Assembly: GCA_015488555.1 (NCBI GenBank)
Contig: WFNO01000005.1
Location: forward strand, 1 to 62,251
Reading direction: 5' to 3'
DNA length: 62,251 nucleotides
DNA from: Gammaproteobacteria bacterium
GTDB lineage: Bacteria > Pseudomonadota > Gammaproteobacteria > SZUA-140
In this document: positions 49,168 through 56,968 of the stretch, in pieces
How positions within the stretch are numbered: position 1 is the first letter of the stretch
How the letters are laid out: every line of letters starts with the position of its first letter
Position numbers and translations under genes: made by a program
Notes under the pieces: generated by a model
What the model was told of the DNA's origin: nothing
Seen by the model: only the letters and a program-made list of their open reading frames with translations
Database searches by the model: none

Positions 49168-49601
49168 GTAGAACCTCTCGCAGATACCGCCCTGCAACTA
49201 TCGGGTGGCTGACAAGTATGCCCCTGTTGTTTCTACTCGGCGCTTGCAGCAAGGATGACATACCGCGCTATCCCCCGCAAATCTGGGAAGATATCACCGT
49301 GGAGGTTGAAACCCGCCCTACGCGCATCACGCGCGGTATGATCGAATTCCTGGTAATTGCCACCCGCCCGCCGCGACGGCCGGCACACGATCTCATCGTC
49401 TCCTTTCGAATCAACGACGAGGGGAAATGGCACCAAGCCATTCAAGACGGCCACGTCGGAGTCTATCGACGTGCCATTTTTGTGAACGATCCTCAGCAAG
49501 ACGTATTGACAGTGAGACTCCAAAGAGATGATCGGGAGGGGATACTGTACTTTCCCTTACGTCAGGATGACCCCGCTATGTCCAGCGACCCATCTTCCTG
49601 A
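49164..49601 (+). CDS. Lipoprotein of unknown function in the ccoG operon
   Basis: A 145-residue protein with a lipoprotein signal (PLLFLLGACS, lipobox LGAC) and a mature beta-rich domain (ITVEVETRPTRITRGMIEFLVIATRPP). That domain resembles the immunoglobulin-like FixH/CcoH-type fold in pattern, but this is only an impression. Start overlaps the previous stop (ATGA). Location after ccoG suggests a role in copper delivery or oxidase assembly. Confidence 0.6.
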   Translation: MSRTSRRYRPATIGWLTSMPLLFLLGACSKDDIPRYPPQIWEDITVEVETRPTRITRGMIEFLVIATRPPRRPAHDLIVSFRINDEGKWHQAIQDGHVGVYRRAIFVNDPQQDVLTVRLQRDDREGILYFPLRQDDPAMSSDPSS

Positions 49602-49654
49602 TCACCCCCTGAAAAGAACAGCCCCCTCCCGAATGAGGGTATATTAGAACCCGC

Positions 49655-49732
49655 TCAGGCGGCTGCGAGAGGCAGCAGCACGAAGAAGAGCAAGGTCAGT
49701 GCCAACAAGATCCATAACAGTGTCGTGTTCAT
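49655..49732 (-). CDS. 25-residue single-helix microprotein, copy 1
   Basis: The ATG at 49732 is preceded by AAAGGAGGTCGAG, nearly an ideal ribosome site. The product is almost entirely one membrane helix, starting MNTTLLWILLAL and ending VLLPLAAA. It resembles the 25-residue product at 61822-61899: same length, aligned AL..L.FV.LP near the C-terminus. Too short for usual gene finders. Probably a small subunit or regulator of the oxidase. Confidence 0.6.
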   Translation of the reverse strand: MNTTLLWILLALTLLFFVLLPLAAA

Positions 49733-50028
49733 CTCGACCTCCTTTCATTTGTTTTGTTGTTGTTGCTCGCTTGCTCGCTCGTGATCGCTACCCTTCCCGA
49801 GGCAGCAATCACCCTATAATCATCATGGAATCAGGGGCAGAAATCAATACCACACGAAAATAAAGGAGAAATAATCCGAGAATCAGCAATTTATCAATAT
49901 TATTCCCTGTGGAATCCCTTGTACGCTCAACAGCGGTTGCTTTTCTTGACAAGCGTGGTTAGAATGGCTGATGTCTATCCCTCATGAGCAGGGAGGGGCA
50001 GCACAAAAATAACAGGAGGGTTGGAAAC

Positions 50029-50160
50029 ATGGTCGAAGATCTTGGTATCAATGTATTGGTGCCTATTCTGGTTTTCCTGATTCTGATTGTAGGTAGCATC
50101 ATGATCACCAACAAGGCGATTGAAGACGTAAATCGCCGCCGCAGCAGCGGGGAGTATTGA
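50029..50160 (+). CDS. 43-residue single-helix membrane microprotein
   Basis: The ATG at 50029 follows AGGAGGG with eight bases spacing. The product has an acidic start (MVEDLGINVLVP), one helix (ILVFLILIVGSIMI) and a basic tail (NRRRSSGEY). A strong terminator lies 43 bases downstream. This topology is like CcoQ. It is a single-gene transcript facing the MFS/spermidine synthase gene. Confidence 0.7.
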   Translation: MVEDLGINVLVPILVFLILIVGSIMITNKAIEDVNRRRSSGEY

Positions 50161-50202
50161 GCCCTGCACCTGCGTCTGTCTGGATTTTAGAATCCATTGA
50201 AA

Positions 50203-50229
50203 AGGCCCGCAAAGAGCGGGCCTTTTTTT
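50203..50229. terminator. Bidirectional intrinsic terminator
   Basis: Stem GGCCCGC/GCGGGCC, loop AAAGA, followed by seven T on the plus strand and preceded by four A on its other side. It would end the 43-residue gene on the plus strand and the long operon ending at 50262 on the minus strand. Confidence 0.9.
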
Positions 50230-50261
50230 GTGCACGCCTTCCCTCCCTTCCGTGAGAAAAG

Positions 50262-52907
50262 TCAGGGCACTTCCAAAAATGGCGCAAGGGTCTGTAGACG
50301 CTGACGGTAACGCGCCACCGCTGGTGATTCAGGTTCACGTGCCAGCTCCATGCGCAACACTTCGCGCAGGGCCTGCACGTGATCGGGACGAATCTCCAGG
50401 ATCTTCTGTAGGACCTGCCAGCGGGTTTGTTCGTCCAAGGCCGGAAGGCTTGCATACAATCGGTCGGCTAGGCCGTATCCTACCCATCGATCGAGGGGAT
50501 TGGCCTCGTAAGCGAAACGTAACAAACGTTGAGCCTCCCCGTTCCGTCCCCGGATCGAAGCCAGCCAGCTACGCATAGCAAGTTCGGTGGCTACGTAGGC
50601 CCCTTCAAAATCCGGATGAGGATGCCCTTCGAATCCCAACAGGCGCCAGGCTGCCTCAGGTGTGGGCCGCTGCGCCAACAACCATTCGAGCATCCTCCCC
50701 AGATCCAGTGAGCCGCCATAGCGCAAGATCGGCAGGCTGAATTCGAGCTTCGGCGCCCACTCGTCTTGGACGGGTCCATCCGGCATCGGCAGCGGACCCC
50801 AGAAACGTCCCAGCCAGGTCCACATGCCCTCGCCCCCCGTAAGCGCCTTCCTTTGTGAAGCGGTGAGGCCCGCCATCCTCTCGACCGGATCGAAACGACC
50901 TGATTCCGGCGAGCGGGCATAGCCCACCAAAGCCAGACGCAACCCATCTGTATAAACCTGCACGGCAGGAAAAACCGCCTGGAAGCTGCGTATCACCGTC
51001 TGCAAGGCTGGTACGTCGAACTGATTGAGAGCCAACCACTGGATATAAAGACCGCCAGCGGCCAAGTGCGCGAGACCACGCTGAAACTGCTGCACCGACA
51101 ACAAGTGGCTACGGCCCACCAGATCCGGATGGAACAGGTCACCAACAATGACATCGTAGCGCTGCTCGCTCGCACGCAGGAAACGCCGTGCGTCGTCGTG
51201 GTGCACGGCGATACGCATACTCACCCCTTCATTGACCGGCTCGAACCAGAGGCGTGCTGCCCGAATGGAACCAGCGGACAATTCCACGGCAGAGGCCTCA
51301 AGTGCAGGAAAGTACACCACCGGCGAGGCAGTGATCCCCGTACCCAGCCCCAAAAATAAAACCCGCATGGGACGCGGATGGAGCAGCAACGCCAGGCGCC
51401 CTTGATTTTTCTGTACCTCGACGGCCGTGGGTTCAGAAGATGCGTCCATGCGGCGCAGATCCGACAACAGGATGCGTTGCCCCTCGTGGTCCTCCACTAC
51501 ATGGGTCACCGAGATCGCATCCTCATAGAGCATGAGATCGCGACTTCCTGCATGAGCTTCTGGCAACAACTCACTCACCGGAGGCAGGCGGATCAACGGC
51601 CAGGCCAAAATGAGAAACACAGGGAGCAATGACCAATAGCGCCGCTCTGATACCCAGACCATCCCCGCGACGAATAACAGGAGGGCGGCCAAACACAGGG
51701 TGGATGCAGTTCCCCACGCGGGAATGAATACAAAACCACACAACAGCGCACCCAGCCCGGCTCCTAATGCATTGGCTCCATAGAGCCAAGCCCCCGTCAC
51801 AGTACCGCCTGCAACATGGCGGGCCAACAAGGGCAACCAAGCCCCTAGTACCAGAGTCAGAGGCAAGGTCAACAGAGCGAGCGCTACGGTTTGCAGAAAC
51901 AAGCCTTGGGGCAGACTCTGAAAATGAGCGCCTTCCGCCCATGCCGCCAACATGGGCAGTCCCCACAGACTGAACAAAGCCGCTAGGGCCGCAAGCCAAG
52001 GGAAATGATGCAGTAGGCGAAGGGATAACCAGCGAGCGACAATACTGCCGATACCGATACCTACCAAAAATACGAACAGAATGATGGCCAATACGTATTC
52101 CGTTCGCAGCAAGACCATACCATAGAGACGACTCCAACCAATCTCCAGCATCAAAGCTGCTCCACCAATGACACCATAGGCCAGGAGTACGCGCCAGGCA
52201 GGTCGAGACGCCATCGGATCAGTCTCCATCGCCTCCTGCTCCCCTTGCGAAAGGGACTGGCGTCTAGCAAGCAATGCGAGTCCCAACGCCACCCCCAAAC
52301 CCACCAAGGCCACAGTCTGCATGGCAAGGGTCCACCCCAATGTCGGCAATAGCAAAAGCGGCAACAAGGCACCTGCAGCGCCGCCTGCCGTGTTGATCCC
52401 ATAGATCAGCGGCAGGGTCACGCTCGTCCCACGCAAGGCCTTGAGGACCAGCGGAAAACCCAGGCCCAGAGCAAGGGAAGGGAAAAACAACAGCAGGAAG
52501 GCCATAAGGGCTTGTATGGCATACCACACGGCCAGGGGCCATGCGGCTGCCAAATCTCCCAACAGGTGGTCGATGCCACTGAATAGCCAGGGCATGAGTA
52601 GCGCGAACAATGCCACCAGTCCTTCGAGTACAGCCAATACCAGGAGCGGTTGGCGTACCGTTGCAAACCAGCGTCCTCCCATCAGACTACCGGCACCCAG
52701 TCCGATCATGAAGGTGGCCAGGGTCATGACCACCCCAAAGCTGCTTACGCCGAACTGGATGGTAAGCATACGCACCCACAGAATCTCGTAAGCCAGGCCA
52801 GTGATTCCGGATAGGAAATAGACCCCCAGCACACCCCACGCCCAGATTTGACTACCCACTTGCGCACCACCGGTGTGGGCGGTCAGCGGCCTAGAATGCA
52901 GGGACAT
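50262..52907 (-). CDS. Fused MFS-like membrane protein / spermidine synthase-like protein
   Basis: An 881-residue fusion. Residues ~20-450 form about 12-14 helices in two halves (GLAYEILWVRMLTIQFG; then MLEIGWSRLYGMVLL, an internal repeat). Residues ~480-720 are a spermidine-synthase/Rossmann methyltransferase-like domain: VLFLGLGTGITASP for nucleotide binding, SAVELSAGSIRAARLWF, HHDDARRFL, and YDVIVGDLFHP with the catalytic-type aspartate. The last ~100 residues look like TPR helices. Family members are widespread but uncharacterised. It starts 13 bases after the last small membrane gene of an oxidase-linked operon, so it may modify a lipid or cofactor for that complex. Confidence 0.82.
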   Translation of the reverse strand: MSLHSRPLTAHTGGAQVGSQIWAWGVLGVYFLSGITGLAYEILWVRMLTIQFGVSSFGVVMTLATFMIGLGAGSLMGGRWFATVRQPLLVLAVLEGLVALFALLMPWLFSGIDHLLGDLAAAWPLAVWYAIQALMAFLLLFFPSLALGLGFPLVLKALRGTSVTLPLIYGINTAGGAAGALLPLLLLPTLGWTLAMQTVALVGLGVALGLALLARRQSLSQGEQEAMETDPMASRPAWRVLLAYGVIGGAALMLEIGWSRLYGMVLLRTEYVLAIILFVFLVGIGIGSIVARWLSLRLLHHFPWLAALAALFSLWGLPMLAAWAEGAHFQSLPQGLFLQTVALALLTLPLTLVLGAWLPLLARHVAGGTVTGAWLYGANALGAGLGALLCGFVFIPAWGTASTLCLAALLLFVAGMVWVSERRYWSLLPVFLILAWPLIRLPPVSELLPEAHAGSRDLMLYEDAISVTHVVEDHEGQRILLSDLRRMDASSEPTAVEVQKNQGRLALLLHPRPMRVLFLGLGTGITASPVVYFPALEASAVELSAGSIRAARLWFEPVNEGVSMRIAVHHDDARRFLRASEQRYDVIVGDLFHPDLVGRSHLLSVQQFQRGLAHLAAGGLYIQWLALNQFDVPALQTVIRSFQAVFPAVQVYTDGLRLALVGYARSPESGRFDPVERMAGLTASQRKALTGGEGMWTWLGRFWGPLPMPDGPVQDEWAPKLEFSLPILRYGGSLDLGRMLEWLLAQRPTPEAAWRLLGFEGHPHPDFEGAYVATELAMRSWLASIRGRNGEAQRLLRFAYEANPLDRWVGYGLADRLYASLPALDEQTRWQVLQKILEIRPDHVQALREVLRMELAREPESPAVARYRQRLQTLAPFLEVP

Positions 52908-52920
52908 CAGGCGAGAAAAT

Positions 52921-53385
52921 TCAGAAAGGGAAGAACCAAACGACGGCCGTCACGGCGTGCACAATGGATAGGAATACGCTGAATAAGGCGCAAACCATAT
53001 GGGCGACGAAAACCTCCTTACCGAACAACACCATGGCTACTCCCAGCGCAGCAGTAGCGATCACACCCACCAATAATATGAATCCCATGATGAACATGAT
53101 CTGGTGTTTGCGTTCGGTCGAAATCTTTACAATCTCGCTCTCCTCTTTTTCCTGTTCGGTGAAACCCTTCATCACGCGCAGACTCTCGTCCTCCTGCGCA
53201 TGGCTGACACCAGGCCCCAATACCGCCAAGGCGCCCAGGGTAACGGAAAGCGACATCACCCACACGATGATGCGCCCCACGTTTCTCCCATGCATCTTCC
53301 GCATATCCTGTTTCTTTTTCATTCCTTCCCAGAATTGAGTCGCGAGAGGATTGTTCACATGCTGGAGCCGTGCTTCCGGCGTCAT
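52921..53385 (-). CDS. Three-helix membrane protein in the oxidase-linked operon
   Basis: A 154-residue protein with a hydrophobic segment resembling a signal (WVMSLSVTLGALAVLG, ending SHAQ), a charged domain (EDESLRVMKGFTEQEKEESEI) and two helices near the C-terminus (about 95-115 and 128-150). The start at 53385 overlaps the previous stop (ATGA); later ATGs at 53322 or beyond are possible and would give a conventional signal peptide. Family unknown. Confidence 0.6.
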   Translation of the reverse strand: MTPEARLQHVNNPLATQFWEGMKKKQDMRKMHGRNVGRIIVWVMSLSVTLGALAVLGPGVSHAQEDESLRVMKGFTEQEKEESEIVKISTERKHQIMFIMGFILLVGVIATAALGVAMVLFGKEVFVAHMVCALFSVFLSIVHAVTAVVWFFPF

Positions 53386-53660
53386 TCTTCTGGCGTCATT
53401 CTTTCCGCGGATTCCTCACCACCTTCGTTCTTATCTTGTTTCTTATTCGCACCCATGATGGCGAAGCGCCAATAGAGAATTGCCATCAACACGATGGGCA
53501 CCAGCACCATGGGCAACAGGAAGAGAAAAATTGCCCATGGGGTTTCGATGGTCACGTGCAGCCATCGATAACTATCCGCAGCCCACACCGTGCTGCTACC
53601 AGCCACGCAGCCCAGCAAGGCTATGACAAATTGCAATAATCTATTCAACGTCTTTCGCAC
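53382..53660 (-). CDS. Small membrane protein with signal peptide
   Basis: About 92 residues from a GTG at 53660 that overlaps the end of the upstream gene. A signal peptide (LLQFVIALLGCVAGSSTVWAA) is followed by about 12 exported residues (DSYRWLHVTIETP), one membrane helix (WAIFLFLLPMVLVPIVLMAILYW) and a charged tail. The frame opens at 53738, but upstream residues look like gene shadow. Family unknown; four-base overlap with the next gene. Confidence 0.6.
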   Translation of the reverse strand: MRKTLNRLLQFVIALLGCVAGSSTVWAADSYRWLHVTIETPWAIFLFLLPMVLVPIVLMAILYWRFAIMGANKKQDKNEGGEESAERMTPEE

Positions 53661-54708
53661 ACCTGAATCCAAAAAAATCCGATGCAAAATTAGGCCATGA
53701 GAAGTTACGATGATACCCGGAAGTGGAAAACGGGTCACTCTTCCATGAACCTCCGCGTATCACCTTGTAACGTTCCTCCGTGGTCATAAAATCGACAACC
53801 TTCATGGAACGTTCGGCACCAGATTTGGGCAAAACCGGGACCTTGGCCTGAAACATGCTGCTGGGAGCCTTGGAGCCCGGATAGGGCAGGAAATCGTCAT
53901 ACACCCATTCACTGACATTGCCAGCTAAGTCCATCACCCCCTCGGGACTGGCGCCTTCCGGATAGCTACCCACAGGGGTGGTAGATCCCACCTGATAGTA
54001 TGTGTTCAGGCGTGCCGGATCCATGTTGTTGCCCCAGGGCCAGCGCCGGCCATCCGTGCCTCTGGCGGCACGCTCCCACTCGGCCTCGGTAGGCAAACGT
54101 TTACCCGCCCACTCTGCATAGCGTTTGGCATCAAACCAGGAAATCATGGTTACCGGATGCAGCTCAAGGCCTTCCGGGATACGGCCCTTGTCCCAGTGTA
54201 ACGGTGGGCGATAATCAGTAGCGGCTACGAAGCGGGCGTATTGGGCATTGGTCACTTCGTATTTATCGATCATGTAGGCATCCAATTCCACCACCCGCTG
54301 AGGCTTGTCCTGGGGATCTGCGCGGTGATAGTCGGTACCCATGACGAAGGTACCCGCAGGAATGAGAATCATGGTTTCCAGCTCAGCCCATTGCTCAGGA
54401 CTCAAAAGGGCTTCGGCTTCTTCCACCGTATAGCTCTCGATCTGTTTGAGCTTGAACTCGTGGAAAGTCTGCCGGAAACGCTCTTCACCCGCGGCCCTAA
54501 GTTTGGATTCTAGTTCCGAAATATCGTAGGAGATCTTACTGCGCATCTCGTGCATGCGGTTCGACCCCAAGGTGAGCACGTGTATCGTGCCCCCGATCAG
54601 GGTGAGCACGATGGCAGTTACGAATGTGGCGCCCAGGAAACGGCGCCTCTGCTCCACCTGTTCCTTACTAATGACGATTCTGCGTCTTTGAATGTAGTCG
54701 TTGGCCAT
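53641..54708 (-). CDS. Membrane-anchored formylglycine-generating enzyme-like (SUMF1) protein
   Basis: A 355-residue protein. After a basic N-terminus, one helix (about 26-46) and a coiled coil lead to a SUMF1/FGE fold from about 112: MILIPAGTFVMGT, DAYMIDKYEVTNAQYARFV, RLPTEAEWERAARG, DLAGNVSEWVYDDF, VIRGGSWKS, FFGFRCAKD. True FGEs carry an active cysteine in the S-Y-C-x-R region; here it reads STSGYHRNF, with no cysteine, so formylglycine formation is unlikely. Similar domains (NirV) accompany nitrite reductase genes. ATG at 54708 follows GAGGG. Likely a structural or ligand-binding assembly factor facing the periplasm. Confidence 0.82.
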   Translation of the reverse strand: MANDYIQRRRIVISKEQVEQRRRFLGATFVTAIVLTLIGGTIHVLTLGSNRMHEMRSKISYDISELESKLRAAGEERFRQTFHEFKLKQIESYTVEEAEALLSPEQWAELETMILIPAGTFVMGTDYHRADPQDKPQRVVELDAYMIDKYEVTNAQYARFVAATDYRPPLHWDKGRIPEGLELHPVTMISWFDAKRYAEWAGKRLPTEAEWERAARGTDGRRWPWGNNMDPARLNTYYQVGSTTPVGSYPEGASPEGVMDLAGNVSEWVYDDFLPYPGSKAPSSMFQAKVPVLPKSGAERSMKVVDFMTTEERYKVIRGGSWKSDPFSTSGYHRNFSWPNFASDFFGFRCAKDVE

Positions 54709-54756
54709 GAGCAAACCCTCAAGCCATCCTCATCTCACCGCAATCTTACCGCAATC

Positions 54757-55236
54757 TCACCGGGCATCCTGTACGGCCTGGCGCTTGGCCTTTTTTCTGC
54801 GGCGCCGTTTGTGCAGCTGCCCCTCTCTGCCATAGGTACGCTTGACAACGACCTCTCCTACCACGCCCCCGATGGCGGCAAACTCTGCGGCCACGATAAC
54901 CACCAACAACCAATACCCCAACGGTAGCAGATCCGAGCCTGGGGGAGGGCCCTCCAGGTGTAATTGATAGTAACTGATCACACGTACGATCAGCGGCGAG
55001 AAATGTGCCAGGATCTTCCCTCCAAGACCATAGATCAAGGACACGACAATTCCGCCAAGAAACGGAACGAAGAACAGATCCACGATCCACAAGGGATGGA
55101 ATGTAGCGATACCGTAGAAAAGCTCCAATTTGACGCCCAGCAAGGTATCGCCCACATAAATCACGAGAGCGCCACAGGAGACGGCAATAGTCGCTACCCC
55201 CATATCCATCAACCGCTGCTTGAGCGCTTTATTCAT
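54757..55236 (-). CDS. Multi-helix membrane protein of unknown family
   Basis: A 159-residue protein with helices at about 12-33, 44-72 and 105-130 and a very basic C-terminal tail (KRRRRKKAKRQ) on the cytosolic side. Its start overlaps the cytochrome c gene stop by eight bases, so it is translationally coupled. It lies between cytochrome c and the SUMF1-like gene in the oxidase-linked operon. No family recognised. Confidence 0.65.
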   Translation of the reverse strand: MNKALKQRLMDMGVATIAVSCGALVIYVGDTLLGVKLELFYGIATFHPLWIVDLFFVPFLGGIVVSLIYGLGGKILAHFSPLIVRVISYYQLHLEGPPPGSDLLPLGYWLLVVIVAAEFAAIGGVVGEVVVKRTYGREGQLHKRRRRKKAKRQAVQDAR

Positions 55237-55723
55237 CGCTCTTCGGCACGTAAGGCTTTCCCGTCAACTTTTCATATTCGGCCTTTCGGGTCTCTTCCAG
55301 ATACCAGTCTTCGACCTTCAGGCTTGCCAGATAGGCCGCCAGCAGACGTCGCTCCTTTTCTGGCAGATGCGCATACGAAGGCATGCGGTATTCTGGACGC
55401 AGCCGACTCGGCAAGATCGATTGCGGATTCTCTGCCGAAAGATAGCGATAAAACCACTCTTCGCTCCTCAATGAGCCGATTCCGTCCAGTGCCGGAGCCG
55501 GCACATTGGCCATCATGTTTCGTACCATCCACAGGGCATGACACTTGGAGCACTTGAGTCGCTTGTACAATGCCTCCGCTTCTCGTTTGAGTTCCGGAGA
55601 GGCCGTGGTGTAGAACGGGATGCCAGGATCCGGATCGGTAAATTCCTGATATCCCCGATAGACGAGCATGAAACCTACAACGACAGCAATGAAAATAAGC
55701 AGGTTTTTCTCACCCGCTTTCAT
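55229..55723 (-). CDS. Membrane-anchored monoheme cytochrome c
   Basis: A 164-residue protein with an N-terminal anchor (LLIFIAVVVGFMLVY), then a class I cytochrome c domain: CSKCH at 58-62, axial methionine candidate in YRMPSYAHLPEKERRLLAAYL. Unlike CcoO and CcoP, it is small and single-heme. It may donate electrons to the oxidase or replace part of CcoP. Its start overlaps the CcoS-like gene stop by four bases. Confidence 0.85.
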   Translation of the reverse strand: MKAGEKNLLIFIAVVVGFMLVYRGYQEFTDPDPGIPFYTTASPELKREAEALYKRLKCSKCHALWMVRNMMANVPAPALDGIGSLRSEEWFYRYLSAENPQSILPSRLRPEYRMPSYAHLPEKERRLLAAYLASLKVEDWYLEETRKAEYEKLTGKPYVPKSDE

Positions 55724-56004
55724 TTGCGTCGTGCAGCATAACGCTCGGCCTTCCTCCGCAGGTATTCTTTGCGCAGCTCCTCTTGGTGTGCGATCACTTC
55801 TCTGCTCTTCTGGTACTCCTCCGGATCCATCTTGTCCTTATCGTTCTCATCGAACACCACGTATTTGATGTTCTCGTCGAACTGATCGTTCTTCGCCGCC
55901 CAGCGCAGCAGAAAAACAGCACCAATGAGGATGGCTGCTGCAGCCACCATCCAGACATAGATTGTCCAGCCGTCGGGCAGCGATTCAATGAATTCTTTCA
56001 TCAC
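55720..56004 (-). CDS. CcoS-like membrane protein
   Basis: A 94-residue protein with one helix (about 14-34). It is followed by FLLRWAAKNDQFDENIKYVVFDEND, which resembles the CcoS consensus of an aromatic, WA, xGQFDD and an acidic IL-DD end. CcoS is needed for cofactor insertion in cbb3 oxidase. Here a long charged extension (about 50-94) follows. Nine bases after the previous gene. Assignment by motif impression, supported by ccoN, ccoO and ccoG in the region. Confidence 0.6.
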   Translation of the reverse strand: MMKEFIESLPDGWTIYVWMVAAAAILIGAVFLLRWAAKNDQFDENIKYVVFDENDKDKMDPEEYQKSREVIAHQEELRKEYLRRKAERYAARRK

Positions 56005-56013
56005 CTGTCTCCT

Positions 56014-56361
56014 CTAAACAAGATATCCTTCGATCAGCTGCAGCCAGCCGAATGCAACCGCAATGAAGAGGCCCATGATGATGGCACCGAACATGATTTT
56101 CTCGCCGCGCTTGAGGGCTTCCTCCTTACCACGCTTTGGCCAATAGACCCAAATGATATAGGCAAAAATGATCAGCGAGATGACCAGAAAAACGAAGATG
56201 CCTATACTGAATTTTCTCGAGCGCAGACTCTCGATGCTCAGATCGATACCTAAAACCGTAGTGTTCTGCGCCACTTCCACCAAGACGGGAAGAACACCGC
56301 CCGTCAACCAACCCAACAGTTGGGACAGCATGACTAACCAATCTTGCATATCAATCCACAT
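56014..56361 (-). CDS. Three-helix membrane protein, first gene of the oxidase-linked operon
   Basis: A 115-residue protein with helices at about 8-28, 50-73 and 88-110 and a basic cytosolic loop (WPKRGKEEALKRGEK). The start may be 56361 or the ATG four codons later (MQDWLVMLSQLLGW). It heads an eight-gene operon running to 50262. No family recognised. Confidence 0.65.
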   Translation of the reverse strand: MWIDMQDWLVMLSQLLGWLTGGVLPVLVEVAQNTTVLGIDLSIESLRSRKFSIGIFVFLVISLIIFAYIIWVYWPKRGKEEALKRGEKIMFGAIIMGLFIAVAFGWLQLIEGYLV

Positions 56362-56721
56362 TTCGCGGTTACACGACCCAACACGGGTGCTCGCACAATG
56401 GATGGTAGCTGATCGTCAGATAAGTCTCTAAAACTGAAAGAGTTTCGGACCCCGACCCCCCCCATAAGCGGGTATAACAGGAATCCCCTGCCCTAGGTCC
56501 ACATCGAGTCTATAACTATAGGCTCTTCGACTGCAAATGTAAAGTGCTCTCGCAGCCAACACAGATGCATAACCGACTGTTTCAAATAACTTTTTCACCT
56601 GTTAGAAACCCGCCGTTCGCGTCACTGACGATCGAAAATCTGGCTAGCAACTTCTTATCTCAAGTTTTCTCACGAGCAGTCACACGACTTCTACTAGATA
56701 TCCACTGCCTCTTCCAAAATT
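56362..56721. other. AT-rich intergenic region with an inverted repeat
   Basis: No gene seen. At 56506-56525 a 20-base near-palindrome (GAGTCTATA and TATAGGCTC, one mismatch, two-base centre) lies about 145 bases upstream of the operon starting at 56361 and could be an operator. A C-rich stretch with a GGACCCCGACC half-site occurs near 56447-56462. Confidence 0.4.
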
Positions 56722-56758
56722 AAAAAAATGCCGCTGACTCGTAAGAATCAGCGGCATT
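56722..56758 (-). terminator. Intrinsic terminator of the ccoN operon
   Basis: Arms AATGCCGCTGA/TCAGCGGCATT with a ten-base loop, followed on the minus strand by a run of T. It lies downstream of the last microprotein gene (56803) and separates the ccoN operon from the next minus-strand operon. Confidence 0.9.
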
Positions 56759-56802
56759 CAAAGAGAGTTAAACTGCCTATTATCGTTTTAGTTGAAGGCG
56801 TC

Positions 56803-56937
56803 TACATCAGGTGAATCTTCCGCCTTATGTTTCTCCCAGTACTTGTCTACCAGCATATAGCCATACAGAGCTGGCAGAATGAGCACAATTAGAATCTCCA
56901 CGAGGAAGACAGTTGGTGCAAAGTCGATATCAATCAT
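56803..56937 (-). CDS. 44-residue single-helix membrane microprotein (CcoQ-like in form)
   Basis: The ATG at 56937 has GGAG ten bases upstream. The product begins MIDIDFAPTVFLVE, has one helix (ILIVLILPALYGYML), then a charged tail (VDKYWEKHK). It is the last gene of the ccoN operon, 31 bases after the CcoP-anchor-like gene. CcoQ is a similarly small single-helix subunit in ordinary cbb3 oxidases, but there it lies between ccoO and ccoP. The last residues are uncertain by a base or so in my reading. Confidence 0.65.
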
Positions 56938-56968
56938 GACGTTATTCTCCAAATGCTGTTGGTATGTA

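Noticed and set aside
49946..49965. TTGACA and TAGAAT as a promoter for the 43-residue gene
   Set aside because: The spacer is only eight bases, too short for sigma70.
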